Shown: one piece after another, positions 45,605 through 56,660 of the stretch
How positions within the stretch are numbered: position 1 is the first letter of the stretch
How the letters are laid out: every line of letters begins with the position of its first letter
Assembly (NCBI GenBank): GCA_026545765.1
Contig: CM048840.1
Span: 57,226,580 to 57,290,579 of the forward strand
Direction of reading: 5' to 3'
From: Plantago major
Taxonomy: Eukaryota; Streptophyta; Magnoliopsida; Lamiales; Plantaginaceae
DNA length: 64,000 bases
Made by a program: the position numbers and the translations under genes
Notes under the pieces: model-generated
Told to the model about the DNA's origin: nothing
The model's input: the letters and a program-made list of their open reading frames with translations, nothing else
Database searches by the model: none

Positions 45605-46759
45605 AAGGGGGTGTTAGTGACAGGACATATATGGAAGGAGCAAGAGTATTGCCTCCCCAAACAAATATAAGATCAATAGCCAGGAAACAGCAAAAAACAG
45701 GGGAAGAAAGAAAATTCCCCAAACCAATTCAAAATTCCATATCGAAACCAAAACTCAATTCAAATAAGTTCACAACCATAGCAGTAGTCATAGGCAACGC
45801 AAAGGAGGAACAAAGAGGTGTAATTTGGGGAAAATAAAGGAGGGTTCAAAAATTCGAGAAACACAGATAAATTCAACAAGCAACAAGCAATGAATCAATG
45901 TATTAATCACAAAATGACCCAGAACACAATCAATCATGAATAAACGACGATCAACCAAGTAATTCAAGTAGAAAACTCGAAAATTAAGGGAGAAGGAAGT
46001 TCAAGCCAAATTACCTTTTGAATCGGGAGAATTGGATGGAAATCAAACAAATTTGAAGTACGGAACAAAGAGAGGAGGAAAAACCCGTTGATTTGCAACA
46101 AGAATGGGGGAATTTGGTGGAGAATTGAATGAGAAAGAGAAGTTTGAGTGAAGAAGAGAGAAAAATCGAAGGAGGAGGAAGAAGAAGAAGAATGAGCGAG
46201 GAAGGAGAGAGAAAGAAATAAAACGCTTTGAAAAACCTAGCTCGCCACAGCGAGATTTTACGAAGCCAAAATATTTTTTGCCAGAAGGCCTCGCCGCGGC
46301 GGAGGAAAAAGTCTCGCCGCGGCGAGTTTAAGCGAATGTAAAATCAAAAATTTTGAGGGGCCTCGCCGTGGCGGAGAAAACCTCCCGCCGCGGTGAGTTT
46401 TTGCGAAACATAATTCTGGGAGTGAGAATAGCCTCGCCGCGGCGAGTGAAAAAATTCCAAATTTTTTTTTTCTCTTGACCAATGCAATCTCGTGTCGCGA
46501 AACTGAAACTCCAAGCCTCGACTTAGAGTTTCACGAGTTTCCTCGTGTGGGTATAAGGGTTCTACTCTTCCAAACATGCAAAATAACAAATCAAAGAGCA
46601 GTAAAAGCACACCGAATGTCTAAAGTTATCAATAAATAGTCTCAACAACACGAAAAACAATGCAAGAGTATAGAGTGCAAGGAAATGAAATTGTCTAATG
46701 TGCAAGGAAATAAAAGTGCATTTGTTTTAAGTCGTTAGCTCGACTTTCCCAGGTGAAAA
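45605..46759 (-). other. Element H spacer with internal GC-palindrome array
   Basis: Non-coding spacer between protease and the second ORF. It contains perfect CTCGCCGCGGCGAG copies at 46313-46326 and 46433-46446, plus near copies at 46240-46400. A purine-rich, GA-rich tract follows (46065-46215), then an extra cctccccaaac tract at about 45649. The array lies roughly 640-850 bases upstream of the second ORF's start codon. Confidence 0.8.
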
Positions 46760-48856
46760 TCAATGGTGTTTGATCTTCCCGGTCTTCTCAGCTCCTTTCC
46801 TTCCATGTGAATGAGAGTAGGTGTAGAGGGGACCGGTGTGTGCACCTATATAGTTCCTGGTTTCAACCTGCATGGGTGAGTATAGTGTAGTGGTGGCTTG
46901 CAACTCACGTTGCTTGCCATGTACCTCTATGGTGCAGATACGAGCGTGGAGGTTGACAATCATGCGAGTGGTTTTGATGAACGGTCGCCCAAGCAGCAAC
47001 ATATCCTTCTCCATCTCCTCGCCTTTAATCCGTGTCGACTCTACAACCACGAAATCAGCCATAAAAGTGTCCCCATCCAATGTAACGGGACATCCTCAAT
47101 AACCCCCATACACCTACTTCTCGTTCCATTGGCCAACGTGACGAAGCATTTCCTGGGCTCCAAACCCTTCAAATCCAGCTCCTCATAGGTCGCAAAAGTC
47201 ATCAGATTAACCGCTGCTCCTGTGTCTACGATGTCAGTCACCTCGGAAGAATTACCTATCCCAACCACCAAGTCGAAACTGTTTGCATCACTGATGCTCT
47301 TATCCGCTTTCTGGATCACCCTAGTGGTGGGACTTACCTCAAGGACAACCAGTTTTGCACTCGCCTCCTCCACTGGAGTTGCCATACTGGGTGTGGCTAC
47401 CTCAACTATTACATGTGGCCTAGTCACCTGTGGTGCCTCAACCTGGGCTACCGCTTTATTCTGATTACAGGTACAAGTAGTCAGAACTGTCTTCACTCTT
47501 CCTGGCTTGTCAAAAGATACCTCCACAGCAAGAACCCTGTTGGTTTCTACAGTAGCTGGAAACTTACCCCTTTCCCTCTGCTGAAGATGCCCAACCAAAT
47601 CACCTATAGTCTTCTCAAGCCGCCTCTGGGACTGCTCAATACTATCAAACCTCTGGTCGTTCTTGCTCTGATTCTTTTGTGCCTCTGCCCAGAACCTTTC
47701 TGACCTCCACATGTGATTACAGATCTCCTGATCGGCGCTACCCTGTACTCTCATATGCTGAACCTGAGTCTGCTGAACTGGAACTTACTGGATTGGAACC
47801 TGTTGCTCTTGTGGCGCATTCTCATAGAAGTTACTGCCATAGCTCAAGTTGGCACGGTTTGGGTTAAAGGTTTGAATCCTAGGCCCTCCTGTGTTACCAC
47901 CTTGGTTCCCCCTGTAGTTCCCTTGTTGTCTAGTCTTTACCCAGTTGACTACCTCCGGAGTCGGGTTCTCATTCATAATCTCGAGAAGCCTACACATGCT
48001 GGCACCATGCCCAAAATTGTCGCACAGATTTCACCTCTCACTTACCTGTGATACCGGGGCGGAGACATTGCCAAGCATCCTCATCTCCTTAATCTGTTCG
48101 GCTAGGTCGCAAGTACTAGGTCCCGGTGCCTCTTCCACCGATTTCACCTCGGCTCTCCTGGATCTTCCACGCGTTCCCTTAAGCTGAGAGATAGCAGACA
48201 GTTTCTCGAAGGCCTCATTCAAAGCAGCTGGTGATGCTGTAACTATGGTTCCATTAACCGTCATATCCACCATGTTCTACGCCTCCCAGTCCAATCCCTC
48301 ATAAAACTTGCAGCACAAATCCATCTAACTCATCCTGTGGTGAGGGCACTGAGAAAGTAGGTTCAGGAACCGTTCCCTAGCCTCATAGAAACTCTCATCG
48401 CTCATCTGCATGAACTTCTCTATCTGGGTTTGAAGCTGCCTAGTCTTCTCTGCAGGGTAGAACTTGTTCATAAATGCCCTGTAAAGCTCATCCCAAGTCC
48501 GAAAAGACCCTTCCTCCTGGTTCAGAAGCCAGCTCTTAGCCCTATCTTGCATGCACATGGGGAAAACCTTCTTCCTCACTTCCTTATCAGAAATAGTGAT
48601 CTCCCCCTACAGTAAGCGGAATCCTAGCAATCAGTGCTTAGAACTCCTTTAGGAACCTGATCACGTCATCATTAGCCATCCCATAGTACTTGGGTAGGTC
48701 ATGGAAGTGATAAGCCTTGATCTCCATGTTCCTGGCCTCATTAGAAAGCACAACTGCCGACTTCCCGACCTTAATCTCACCAGGCTGCATGTAGGTTCCA
48801 TAGGTGATCTCTGTCACCTCAGCAATCGGTTGGTTAATCTCTCTGTTTCCTGCCAT
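46760..48856 (-). pseudogene. Element H gag and protease
   Basis: Starts at an ATG at 48856 (MAGNREINQPIAEVTEI). Signature YYGMANDDVIRFLKEF, then a stop and frameshift near 48600. Capsid body includes AKSWLLNQEEGSFRTWDELY, and a zinc knuckle remnant CDNFGHGASMC (about 47995-48030) follows. Protease shows IVDTGAAVNLMTFATYEEL and LLLGRPFIKTTRMIVN, with a frameshift near 47060. It ends KGAEKTGKIKHH at 46760. Other stops lie near 48322, 48028 and 47782. Confidence 0.87.
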
Positions 48857-49079
48857 TGTGATTGCAGCTAAATTCTGTCCTCTAAGCCGACGTGTCTATC
48901 GATCTCGTTCACTGGATTTTGCAAAGGTGTTTCTTGTGATCTCCTTCCAAGCATAAACCTGTAGTGAAATCTACACAATCAAAAACCTCGAAGAATCTTA
49001 GTTTCCGTTAGTGCGATAAACAACAGGTTGAAAAACAAACAAATAAAAATTCGCAATCAACCGCTACAATAGGAATTGA

Positions 49080-49098
49080 TTCCCCGGCAGCGGTGCCA
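49080..49098 (-). promoter_or_regulatory. Element H primer-binding site
   Basis: Minus-strand TGGCACCGCTGCCGGGGAA, one base from the usual TGGCGCC form, 4 bases inside the LTR. Confidence 0.86.
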
Positions 49099-49102
49099 AA
49101 TT

Positions 49103-49325
49103 TGATGTGCTCAAATTACTACTTAGAAAACAAGTAGAAAGCAGTTGTTGTAAACAGACAATGCTAACCACAGATTCGTTCGCTAAGGAACAAATTAAGC
49201 TACCACAACGAGTTGAGAGCAAACAGTTACTTGTGTAAACAAATGAATGGTTTGAGTTTGAATACTTTCTAAACTAGAAATCAGATAAAGCAAATGTAAA
49301 GGTTAAAATCAATGAGATAGAGGGA
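49103..49325 (-). repeat. Element H 5' LTR, inner part
   Basis: Starts tgatgtgctc at 49103 and is interrupted after aggga at 49325 by element I. It continues at 57914. Confidence 0.88.
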
Positions 49326-50520
49326 TGATGAGACAATATTCTAACGTCTCATTTGGTCCTTTTTAGCGGTCTTTGTGAGTCTTTGTCTTTAGTTTTGTAG
49401 TCTTTTTAGTTCGTTTTTACGCTTTGGTGTTTTATTTGTGTTTTGTAGAAATCTGTGTCTTTTGGGCCATATGAAGATATGTTGGTTAGCATGGCTCGCC
49501 ACGGCGAGGAATTCAGTCCGCCGCGGCGAGATTTTACGAGCTTGGCATTGGCAGTTCCAGCATGGATCGCCGCGGCGAGGAAATCAGTCCGCCGCGACGA
49601 GATTTAGCGAGTGATGATCCTATTTGAAGATTGAAGCTCGCCGCGCCAAAGGAATTGGTCCGCCACGGCGAGATTATGCGAGCTGGATATACAGTGCGAT
49701 TAAGAAAGCTCGCCGCGGCGAGCGACGCAGAATTTATTTTATTTTCCTTATTAGATTAGAATTTTGATTCCTTTTCTTTCATACTTCTTTTAACCTAGTT
49801 TTGAGAAAAAGCTGAAGAGCCATACATTCACATTGAGACATCTTTGGAGCTTGGTTATTCATTGATTTTGTTCATCAAATCAAGATTATTGGTATTGATT
49901 TCTCAATTGCTTTCTTCTTTACAATACGAGCTTTTCATCTATGTTTCATATGATTATTACCATGAATCTTGCATGCAATCATCAAATATGAGTAGCTAAA
50001 CACCTTTGCATACAGTAGTATGTGAAGATTATGCATATTCGTTCTAGGGTTTATCAAAACACTCATATAGGTTAGTCTCGTATAAAATCTTCGTAAAAAC
50101 CTTCGATTCGATAAGTCCATATTAAATTCTCTAAATTGTTCATGTTTAAGGATCGTCAATTGACGACTCATGATTTCTCCAGTATAATATCTTCTAAGAA
50201 GAATTGGTTGACTCGAATTAATTGATTTTCTGTACAACAACCGTGTGACAAATATGAGTGTTATTCCTAGTTCGAATTAGCATAATTGGATCTTGCTACT
50301 ATATTCATCTTTCTCTCATTGTTAATCGTAATCTTAGCTTTAGTCAATCTAGTCAGAAGTATAAACAAACCATCAATCAGATTGTTACTTGCAAGTATCT
50401 GTTTACTCTCACTGCTACATAACTTAATTAATTCCCTAGAGATCGATCACAAGTTAGGCTTTAGTCTACAACTACAGCTTATTCTCTAATTGCTGTTTAG
50501 AGTATAATTTGAGATTATCA
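49326..50520 (+). repeat. Element I 5' LTR
   Basis: TGATGAGACAATATTC...GAGATTATCA. GC palindromes lie at 49494-49650, with a perfect copy at 49709-49722. The TATA-like tract is weak (ggatataca, about 49687). It lacks about 42 bases present in the 3' LTR around tcgttctttatcttattgat. Confidence 0.9.
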
Positions 50521-50524
50521 AATT

Positions 50525-50543
50525 TGGCGCCGCTGCCGGGGAA
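50525..50543 (+). promoter_or_regulatory. Element I primer-binding site
   Basis: TGGCGCCGCTGCCGGGGAA, the unaltered tRNA-Asp-type primer site, 4 bases after the LTR. Confidence 0.92.
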
Positions 50544-50671
50544 TTAATTCCTACTGTAGCTTGTGCGTGTAATATTTTATTTGCTTTTTTTTACTTACCT
50601 GCGATTTCTACACTAACAGAAACTAAGATTTTTCGAGGTTTTCGATTTTGTAGAAGAACCTTTGCAAGTTT

Positions 50672-51799
50672 ATGCCCGGTACAAGATCGCAAGGAACATC
50701 TTTACAACCTCTAGTACCTGAGATCGATAGATACTACCATCAGCTTCGAAGACAGAACTCAACCGCTGTTGAAATGGGTGATGTTAACGAGAATACTCCC
50801 AGAGTCAATGGTGCTGTTGAGACCCCTGTGATTACTTATGGGAACTATATGCAGCCCGGTGAAATTAAGGCTGGGGGATCACCTGTTGTGCTCTCTAACG
50901 ATGCTAGGTACAATGAGATTAAGTCTCATCACTTCCATGACATGCCTAAGTATTATGGGATGGCTAATGAGGATGTTATCCGGTTTCTCAAGGAGTTCGA
51001 GGGGTTGATTGCCAGGATTCCGCTTGTTGTGGGCTCAGTAACGGTTTCTGATGAGGAAATCAGGAAGAAGGTATTTCCCATCTGTATGCAGGATAAAGCA
51101 AAGAGCTGGCTGTTGAATCAACCTGAAGGCTCTCTGGCTACTTGGGATGATCTATACAGGGCCTTTATGAACAAGTTCTATCCGGCGGAGAAGACTAGGC
51201 AGCTTCGGGTTCAGATTGAGAAGTTCATGCAGATGAATGATGAGAGCTTTTACGAGTCCAGGGTGCGATTCCTGAACTTGCTCTCTCAATGCCCCCACCA
51301 TAGGTTGAGTGAGATGGATTTATGCTGCAAGTTCTATGAGGAACTCGATTGGGAAGCATAGAACATGGTGGATATGACCGTGGATGGCTCTATCGTTACA
51401 GCATCTCCGGCTGCATTGAATGCGGCTTTTGAGAAGCTTGCTACCATCTCCCAGCTTAAGGGAACTAGAGGCCGACCAAGGAGAGCTGAAGTTAAAGCCG
51501 TGGAGCAAACACCAGGCCGCAATACTATTGAATTGGCCGAACAGATTAAGGAGATGAGGATGCTTGGCACTATCCCTGCACCGGTGGCTCCGGTTAACGA
51601 GAGGTGTAATCTGTGTGGTAATTTCGGGCATGGGGCTAGTATGTGTAGACTTCCTGAGATTATGGGAGAGAACCCAACTCCGGAGATCATTTCTTTGGGT
51701 GCGAGCAGGCGTGGTGGTTGTGACCGTCAAGGGAATGAATGCAGCGCCACTAAGGTGCAACCTTTCAACCCCGACTGTTCAATTTATCCTATGGGGTAA
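50672..51799 (+). pseudogene. Element I gag
   Basis: The best-preserved Gag in the window. ATG at 50672 (MPGTRSQGTSLQPLVPE), then YMQPGEIKAGG, YYGMANEDVIRFLKEFEG, AKSWLLNQPEGSLATWDDLY and CPHHRLSEMDLC. A single TAG at 51359-51361 interrupts the frame, which then runs on through MVDMTVDGSIVTASPAAL to the zinc knuckle CNLCGNFGHGASMC (CCHC, about 51604-51645) and a stop at 51797. Gag packages element RNA, so a product of this length could still assemble if the TAG were absent or bypassed. Confidence 0.9.
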
Positions 51800-52874
51800 C
51801 TTCGTGAGAATGCACCACAAAGAGTTCCGACAAAGAGTTCCAGTTCAGCAAGCTCCATTTCGACAGGCTCCGTTTCAATAGGATTCAGCACAGCAGTTTC
51901 AGGCTCCGCCTACTAGTGCACCGAGAAACGTTGATCAGGAGATTAGAGCTCACATGGAGAGATCAGAGATGTTCTGGGCAGAAGCACAGCGGAATCAAGC
52001 CAAGAATGACCAGAGGTTTGAGAGCATTGAGCAATCGTATAAGAGGTTGGAGAAGACTCTTGGTGACTTAGTAGGCGCCTTCCAACAAAGAGAGAAGGGT
52101 AAACCCCCCGCGACTGTCGAGAATAACCGAATACTTGTTGTGGAGGTAGTTTTTGACAAGCCAGGAGTAGTTAAGACCGTTATTACGACTTGCACTTGTA
52201 ACCATGATAAGGTGGTTTCCCAAGTTGAGGCAACACCGGCACAGGAAGCAAGAAGGGTGATAACATCTAGTCCCGCGATTCCAGAAGAGAAGGCGAATGC
52301 AGGACCAACTCAAATGATCCAAAAGGAAGAAAAGAGCATTAGTGATGCAAGCAGTTTTAATTTGGTTGTCGGGATGGGCAGTTCTTCTGAGGTTACAGGT
52401 ATTATTGATATTGGAGCTGCAGTTAACTTGATGACATTCGAAACTTATGAGGAACTCAACCTGAAGGGTCTAGAACCGAGAAGATGCTTTGTGACCATGG
52501 CTAATGGTACTCGAAGCAAATGCATGGGAGTTGTTGAGGATGTCCCAGTAACCATTGCAGGAGATGTATTTATGACTGATTTCGTGGTTGTTGTGTCACC
52601 GTAGCTGAAGATCAAAGAGATGGACAAGGACATGTTGCTTCTTGGGCGCCCATTCATCAAGGCTACTCGCATGATAGTCAATCTTTATGGCCATACTTGT
52701 ACTATCCAGGTTTGCAGTTAGAAATGCGAGTTACGAGCTGTCACCACATCATATTCTCCCGCACAGGTTGACACCAGGAATTACATTGCAGCACACACCA
52801 GTCCACTCTACAACTACTCTCGCTCACGAGTGACCATGGGGACAGTGGAGGCTGGTAGCCTCAAGCTAAATTAG
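51800..52874 (+). pseudogene. Element I protease region
   Basis: Continues in another frame after a Gln/Pro-rich linker. It contains a possible coiled coil (FWAEAQRNQAKNDQRFESIE), then the protease active site reading IIDIGAAVNLMTF (Ile instead of Thr in D-T-G), NGTRSKCMGVVEDVP and LLLGRPFIKATRMIVN, with a TAG near 52602 and another near 52720. It ends at a stop at 52872-52874 after SLKLN. No RT follows. Confidence 0.86.
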
Positions 52875-54012
52875 CTCCAGCATGAAGAAGTCAAGCTAAC
52901 GACTATAAACAAAAGCCCCCTTTTTGTTTTTTTCATTCATTTAGACTGATTTTTCAGTCCGTACACTTGCTTGTTATTTCATTTTGTTAGACTATTTGTT
53001 TATGTGTTTGCTTGTTTTTAGTTTAATTGTGTCTCTGAAAAGTGGGACCTTTACACTCATACAAGGAAACTCGTAGACTCTAGCTGAGGCTTGGAGCTTC
53101 GATCTTGCAACGCGAGGTTGAACAGTGCAAGTGAAAAAATTTTCGAAAAAAATTTCCTCTCGCCGCGGCGGAACATCTTGCTCGCCGCAGCGAGGTGGTC
53201 TCACTTTTCCCTTTTGTGCATTCGTAAATTTTCGCCGTGGCGAGTGTCTCTTCTCTTCCCCAGTTTTTGTCTCGTAAATTTTCGCCGCGGCGAGACTTCC
53301 CTTTGCCGCTGCAAAAAATTAAAAAAAAAAAAAAAGGGAGTCTGTTATTTCGTAAAAACTCGCCGCGGCGAGCTAGGTTTTTTTTTAAATTTTTTTCTCT
53401 TCTTCTTCCTCATCGACCACTTCCTTCCATTCTAACTTCCCGTCCCCTTCTTCTCTTCACTCCACTATACCTTTCTCCCTCAATTCTCCACCAAATTCCC
53501 CCATTCTTGTGGCAATCCAACGGGTTTTCCCCCCTCTCTTCGATTCTTGCTCCATTTTTGTGCTTTATCCATCCAACTCTTCGGATTCACAAGGTAAATT
53601 GGATTGGACTTCTTTCTTCCAAATTTTTTCGAGTCTACTTGAATTATTTGGTTGATCGTCATTAGTTGTAATTGCTTGGGTGTAGTAGTTCGATTTTGAT
53701 TGATGCATGGATTCCATACTCGTTGATTTTGGAATTTCCTTGTGTCTTCCAATTTTGTGCAATGCTTGCCCGTTTTTTACTATTCCTACCATCCTGTCTC
53801 TCTTTTGCTATGATTATCGATGCTCCTATGATTGTGAACTGATGTGAATCTTGCATTGGCCATGATATTGAATTTTGAGTTGGTTTGGGGAATTTTTGCG
53901 TTATCCCCTATTCCTTGCTCTTTTGTGCCTCTGACTCTTTGATCATGAATCGTTTTGGGGAGGTAGCTTTCTACCCCCATTGTTCTCCACTAACACCTTT
54001 CTCGCAAGCACT
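52875..54012 (+). other. Element I spacer with internal GC-palindrome array
   Basis: Non-coding. The array spans about 53157-53372, with a perfect CTCGCCGCGGCGAG at 53359-53372 and near copies at 53159, 53191, 53232 and 53280. A pyrimidine-rich tract (53390-53480) follows, and a gttttggggaggta purine tract lies at about 53951. It matches the spacer of element H in reverse orientation. Confidence 0.8.
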
Positions 54013-55164
54013 ATGTCTCGTAGAGCCACAGGGAGTAAACGCCATAGAGGCGAATCCAGTAGCGCGACAGGTCAAAGCGGTCCAGTCGATGAGTTCTCCC
54101 ATCTGTCCGCGGAGGCGAGGGCTTTTATGGAAGAGAACTTTATGGAGCCTAGGAAGGCATGGCCCGAGTGGAAATTGGCTCTTGATGACCTGGAGGATGC
54201 CGTCTATTCCAGAGTCTGGGCCAGGATCAGATACATAGGCTGGAGCACGCTCTTCGGCAAACAGTTGCCCTATGACCCGAAGCTGGTTCGGGAGTTCTAC
54301 ATCAGTCTCCACGACTTGGCTGATGGGGTGATGACAGTTCGTGGCATCAGGGTCTAGTTCTCACCTGGGAGTATACAGGAATTCCTACAGTCTAGGGTGT
54401 TCCAGTACGAAGACGACCGGTACAACCACTGGGGCGAAAACTTTCACAACCAGCAGTTTGATAGGGACTTAGCCGAGTTCGTCCTTCTACCTGGCACCGA
54501 TCCGGAGGACCACAGGACCAAAACCACCATAGCCACCCACTTCCTCCAGCCAGAGGTTCACCTCTGGAAACATCTCGTACAGTATAATCTGACCCCCAAC
54601 TCACATTTTACCACCCTTACCCCTCCCACAGCCCGTCTCATTCGAGCGATCATGGAAGGGGAATTTGTTGACGCCCCAGACATCATTATGGCGGTGGCTT
54701 AGTCCCGGAAGGCTAAAGGCAGTCTCCTCAGTTTTCCATGCCTTATTACCAACATCTGCCGGTCCTTCAATGTTCCCGGTATCCAGGGCTCCGAGAAACC
54801 CAAAGGAGCTCTGAAATCAGCTAGTGCCAGAGTCATCCTTGGCCATCATCCCACTCCTATCAGGGGCGCCGATGATACTGCAGAGCAGTCCGCTCCACCT
54901 CCACCTGGCCCTTCTAACTTTCAACATTACTTCGACCAGATGCAGGCACAGTTTCAGGAGTGGGCAGGAACACAATATGCCCGGATCGAGGACCAGTACT
55001 CCCGCATTGAGGATCACTACCGGCGACAGGAGGAGAGAGAGAGGAGAGCTGAGGCTAGGGAGCAGCGGGAGCTTGAGCACTTGGAGAGGCAGGAGGCACT
55101 ATGGAAGGCGCAGCAGGATTTTTGGGAGCAACACTTCGGTCGTGGCCCTTCTGGATCCGCCTGA
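54013..55164 (+). pseudogene. Element I second ORF (plant-transposon/ATHILA ORF-1-like)
   Basis: ATG at 54013 (MSRRATGSKRHRGESSSA). One frame of 384 codons, including the terminator, is interrupted only by two TAG codons (54355-54357 and 54700-54702). Domains: charged N-terminus; WARIRYIGWSTLFGKQLPYD and LVREFYISLHDLADGVM; a WGENFHNQQFDRDL block; TPPTARLIRAIMEGEFVD; a Pro-rich linker (APPPPGPSNF); then a Glu/Arg-rich coiled coil (about residues 310-370) ending HFGRGPSGSA. Element H has no stop at the first TAG position. No membrane helix or signal peptide is seen. Function unknown. Confidence 0.78.
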
Positions 55165-56660
55165 TCACCCATGCCGAGACAACACTATGGTTGGTCATTC
55201 TATACAGTCGTTCTTACACTATTCATTGCTAGGGACTAGTGCTTCTTTAGGTTTGGGGAGGTGGTCGACTGTATCCTTAGCTAAAGTTTTCTCGTTTTGT
55301 ACTCTACTTCTGACATGTGTACTCTATTTCGTACTAAGTTTTTTATTTTTTATTTTTATGAATTCTGTTCAAGTGGTATGTTAGCCACTTGTTTTTTGTT
55401 ATGTGACTGTGGTGGTAGGTTAGCCACCTGTACGTGTTAGTTATATATTTCCCTTCCAGTTGAGTCCAATATAGATGTTAGTACTTTTATTTTCTCTTGT
55501 GGTGAGTCTGAGTCAATTACCAAGTCGAACGTCTGCTGCGAATGGTAAATTCTCTTGCTGCTTACGTTTTATTTAATGTCCAGCTAGAAGTAGTGTAGTA
55601 GGCTTTTAATCCTGCAAGGTCGTTTCTCTTGTAAATAGCAAGTCTGGTTAGCCCTGTAGTCCAAAAGCCCGTGAGGAGCCTAGCCGAAGAAAAAATATTG
55701 TACCGGCACCTGTTATTGTGTGATCTCCTGGGATGTGCAAGTTTTTACGCATTACTTGCGCCTTTTCATACTTATGTGTACTTAGTTTCGTTGGGGATGA
55801 CGAACGGCATGCTTTACTTTGCGGATTTTATTTTCCCCCATTCTGTCGAACTAGTTTGGGGAGAGGATTGTTCACTATGATATTATGAGCTGTTATAATC
55901 GTGCTACGGAAATCTGTCTACTGTTCCCTTAACTTATGATATTTGAATCTCGGGGTGGATCTATGGTCTTTATTGATCACCGTTAGTCGTGTTAGGCGTG
56001 TTTCAAATACTACCTATATACCGGCGTGGCCTTTAAAAGCCATATGTCCGTGAGGGTTGAGGGCACATATACCAAACTAACACGCACAAAAGTGCGGACT
56101 TTCGGTAAAACAGACACCTGCAAAAAATTGAGATTAAAAGAGCCTGAGTGGCTACGCACTGAATTCAGTGAAGCATTATGAGATTTGATGTTGTTTTGCA
56201 ATGGATGAAGGGAGCAGTTCCAGTTTTTCGAAATTTTTGGAGGAATACATCCTGTGCCAAAGTCCCTTTTGACTCAATGAGACGAGTACAATAGCATAAG
56301 ATATTTGAGGCATCCTTGTGACGAAAGTCATCTTCCCAGTTTTTTTTTTTTTTTTTTTGAGCTATACCCTATATGGATACTTCCATGAGAGTGAGTGATA
56401 CACTTGTACACCTGTGAGGGACTATTGTGTTAGGCTTAATTGTTATTTACTTGAGAAACGATCGTGTCTGATTACCTGCCTACTATTTCTGCCAAGGTTA
56501 GGTTGAGAACAAAATTTTTGCATCGTGTGAATTTAATGTTTTCAATGGTAGATTCGGTCGCTTGGGATTTTGACTCTTTGTTTGTCTAAATGCTTTAGAG
56601 TCTAGTGTGTTTAGGTTATGTGTTTGCTTGGGGATGAGCAAAGGTTCGGATTGGGGATTT
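55165..56660 (+). other. Element I 3' untranslated region and polypurine tract
   Basis: Non-coding. Purine tracts at 55249-55261, about 55855 and 56646-56660 (terminal). Hairpin cgcacaaaagtgcg at 56093-56106 and hairpin tttgcttggggatgagcaaa at 56623-56642. A 19-base T run lies at 56340-56358. Confidence 0.77.

Noticed and set aside
44487-55164. Second ORF of H and I as an envelope-like gene
   Set aside because: No signal peptide, membrane helix or fusion-peptide-like segment is visible, and the C-terminus is a charged coiled coil. The body resembles the ATHILA ORF-1/plant-transposon family instead.
56340-56358. Poly-T run as a SINE or LINE tail
   Set aside because: It lies inside element I's 3' region where other copies have a shorter T-rich stretch, and no flanking duplication is present.
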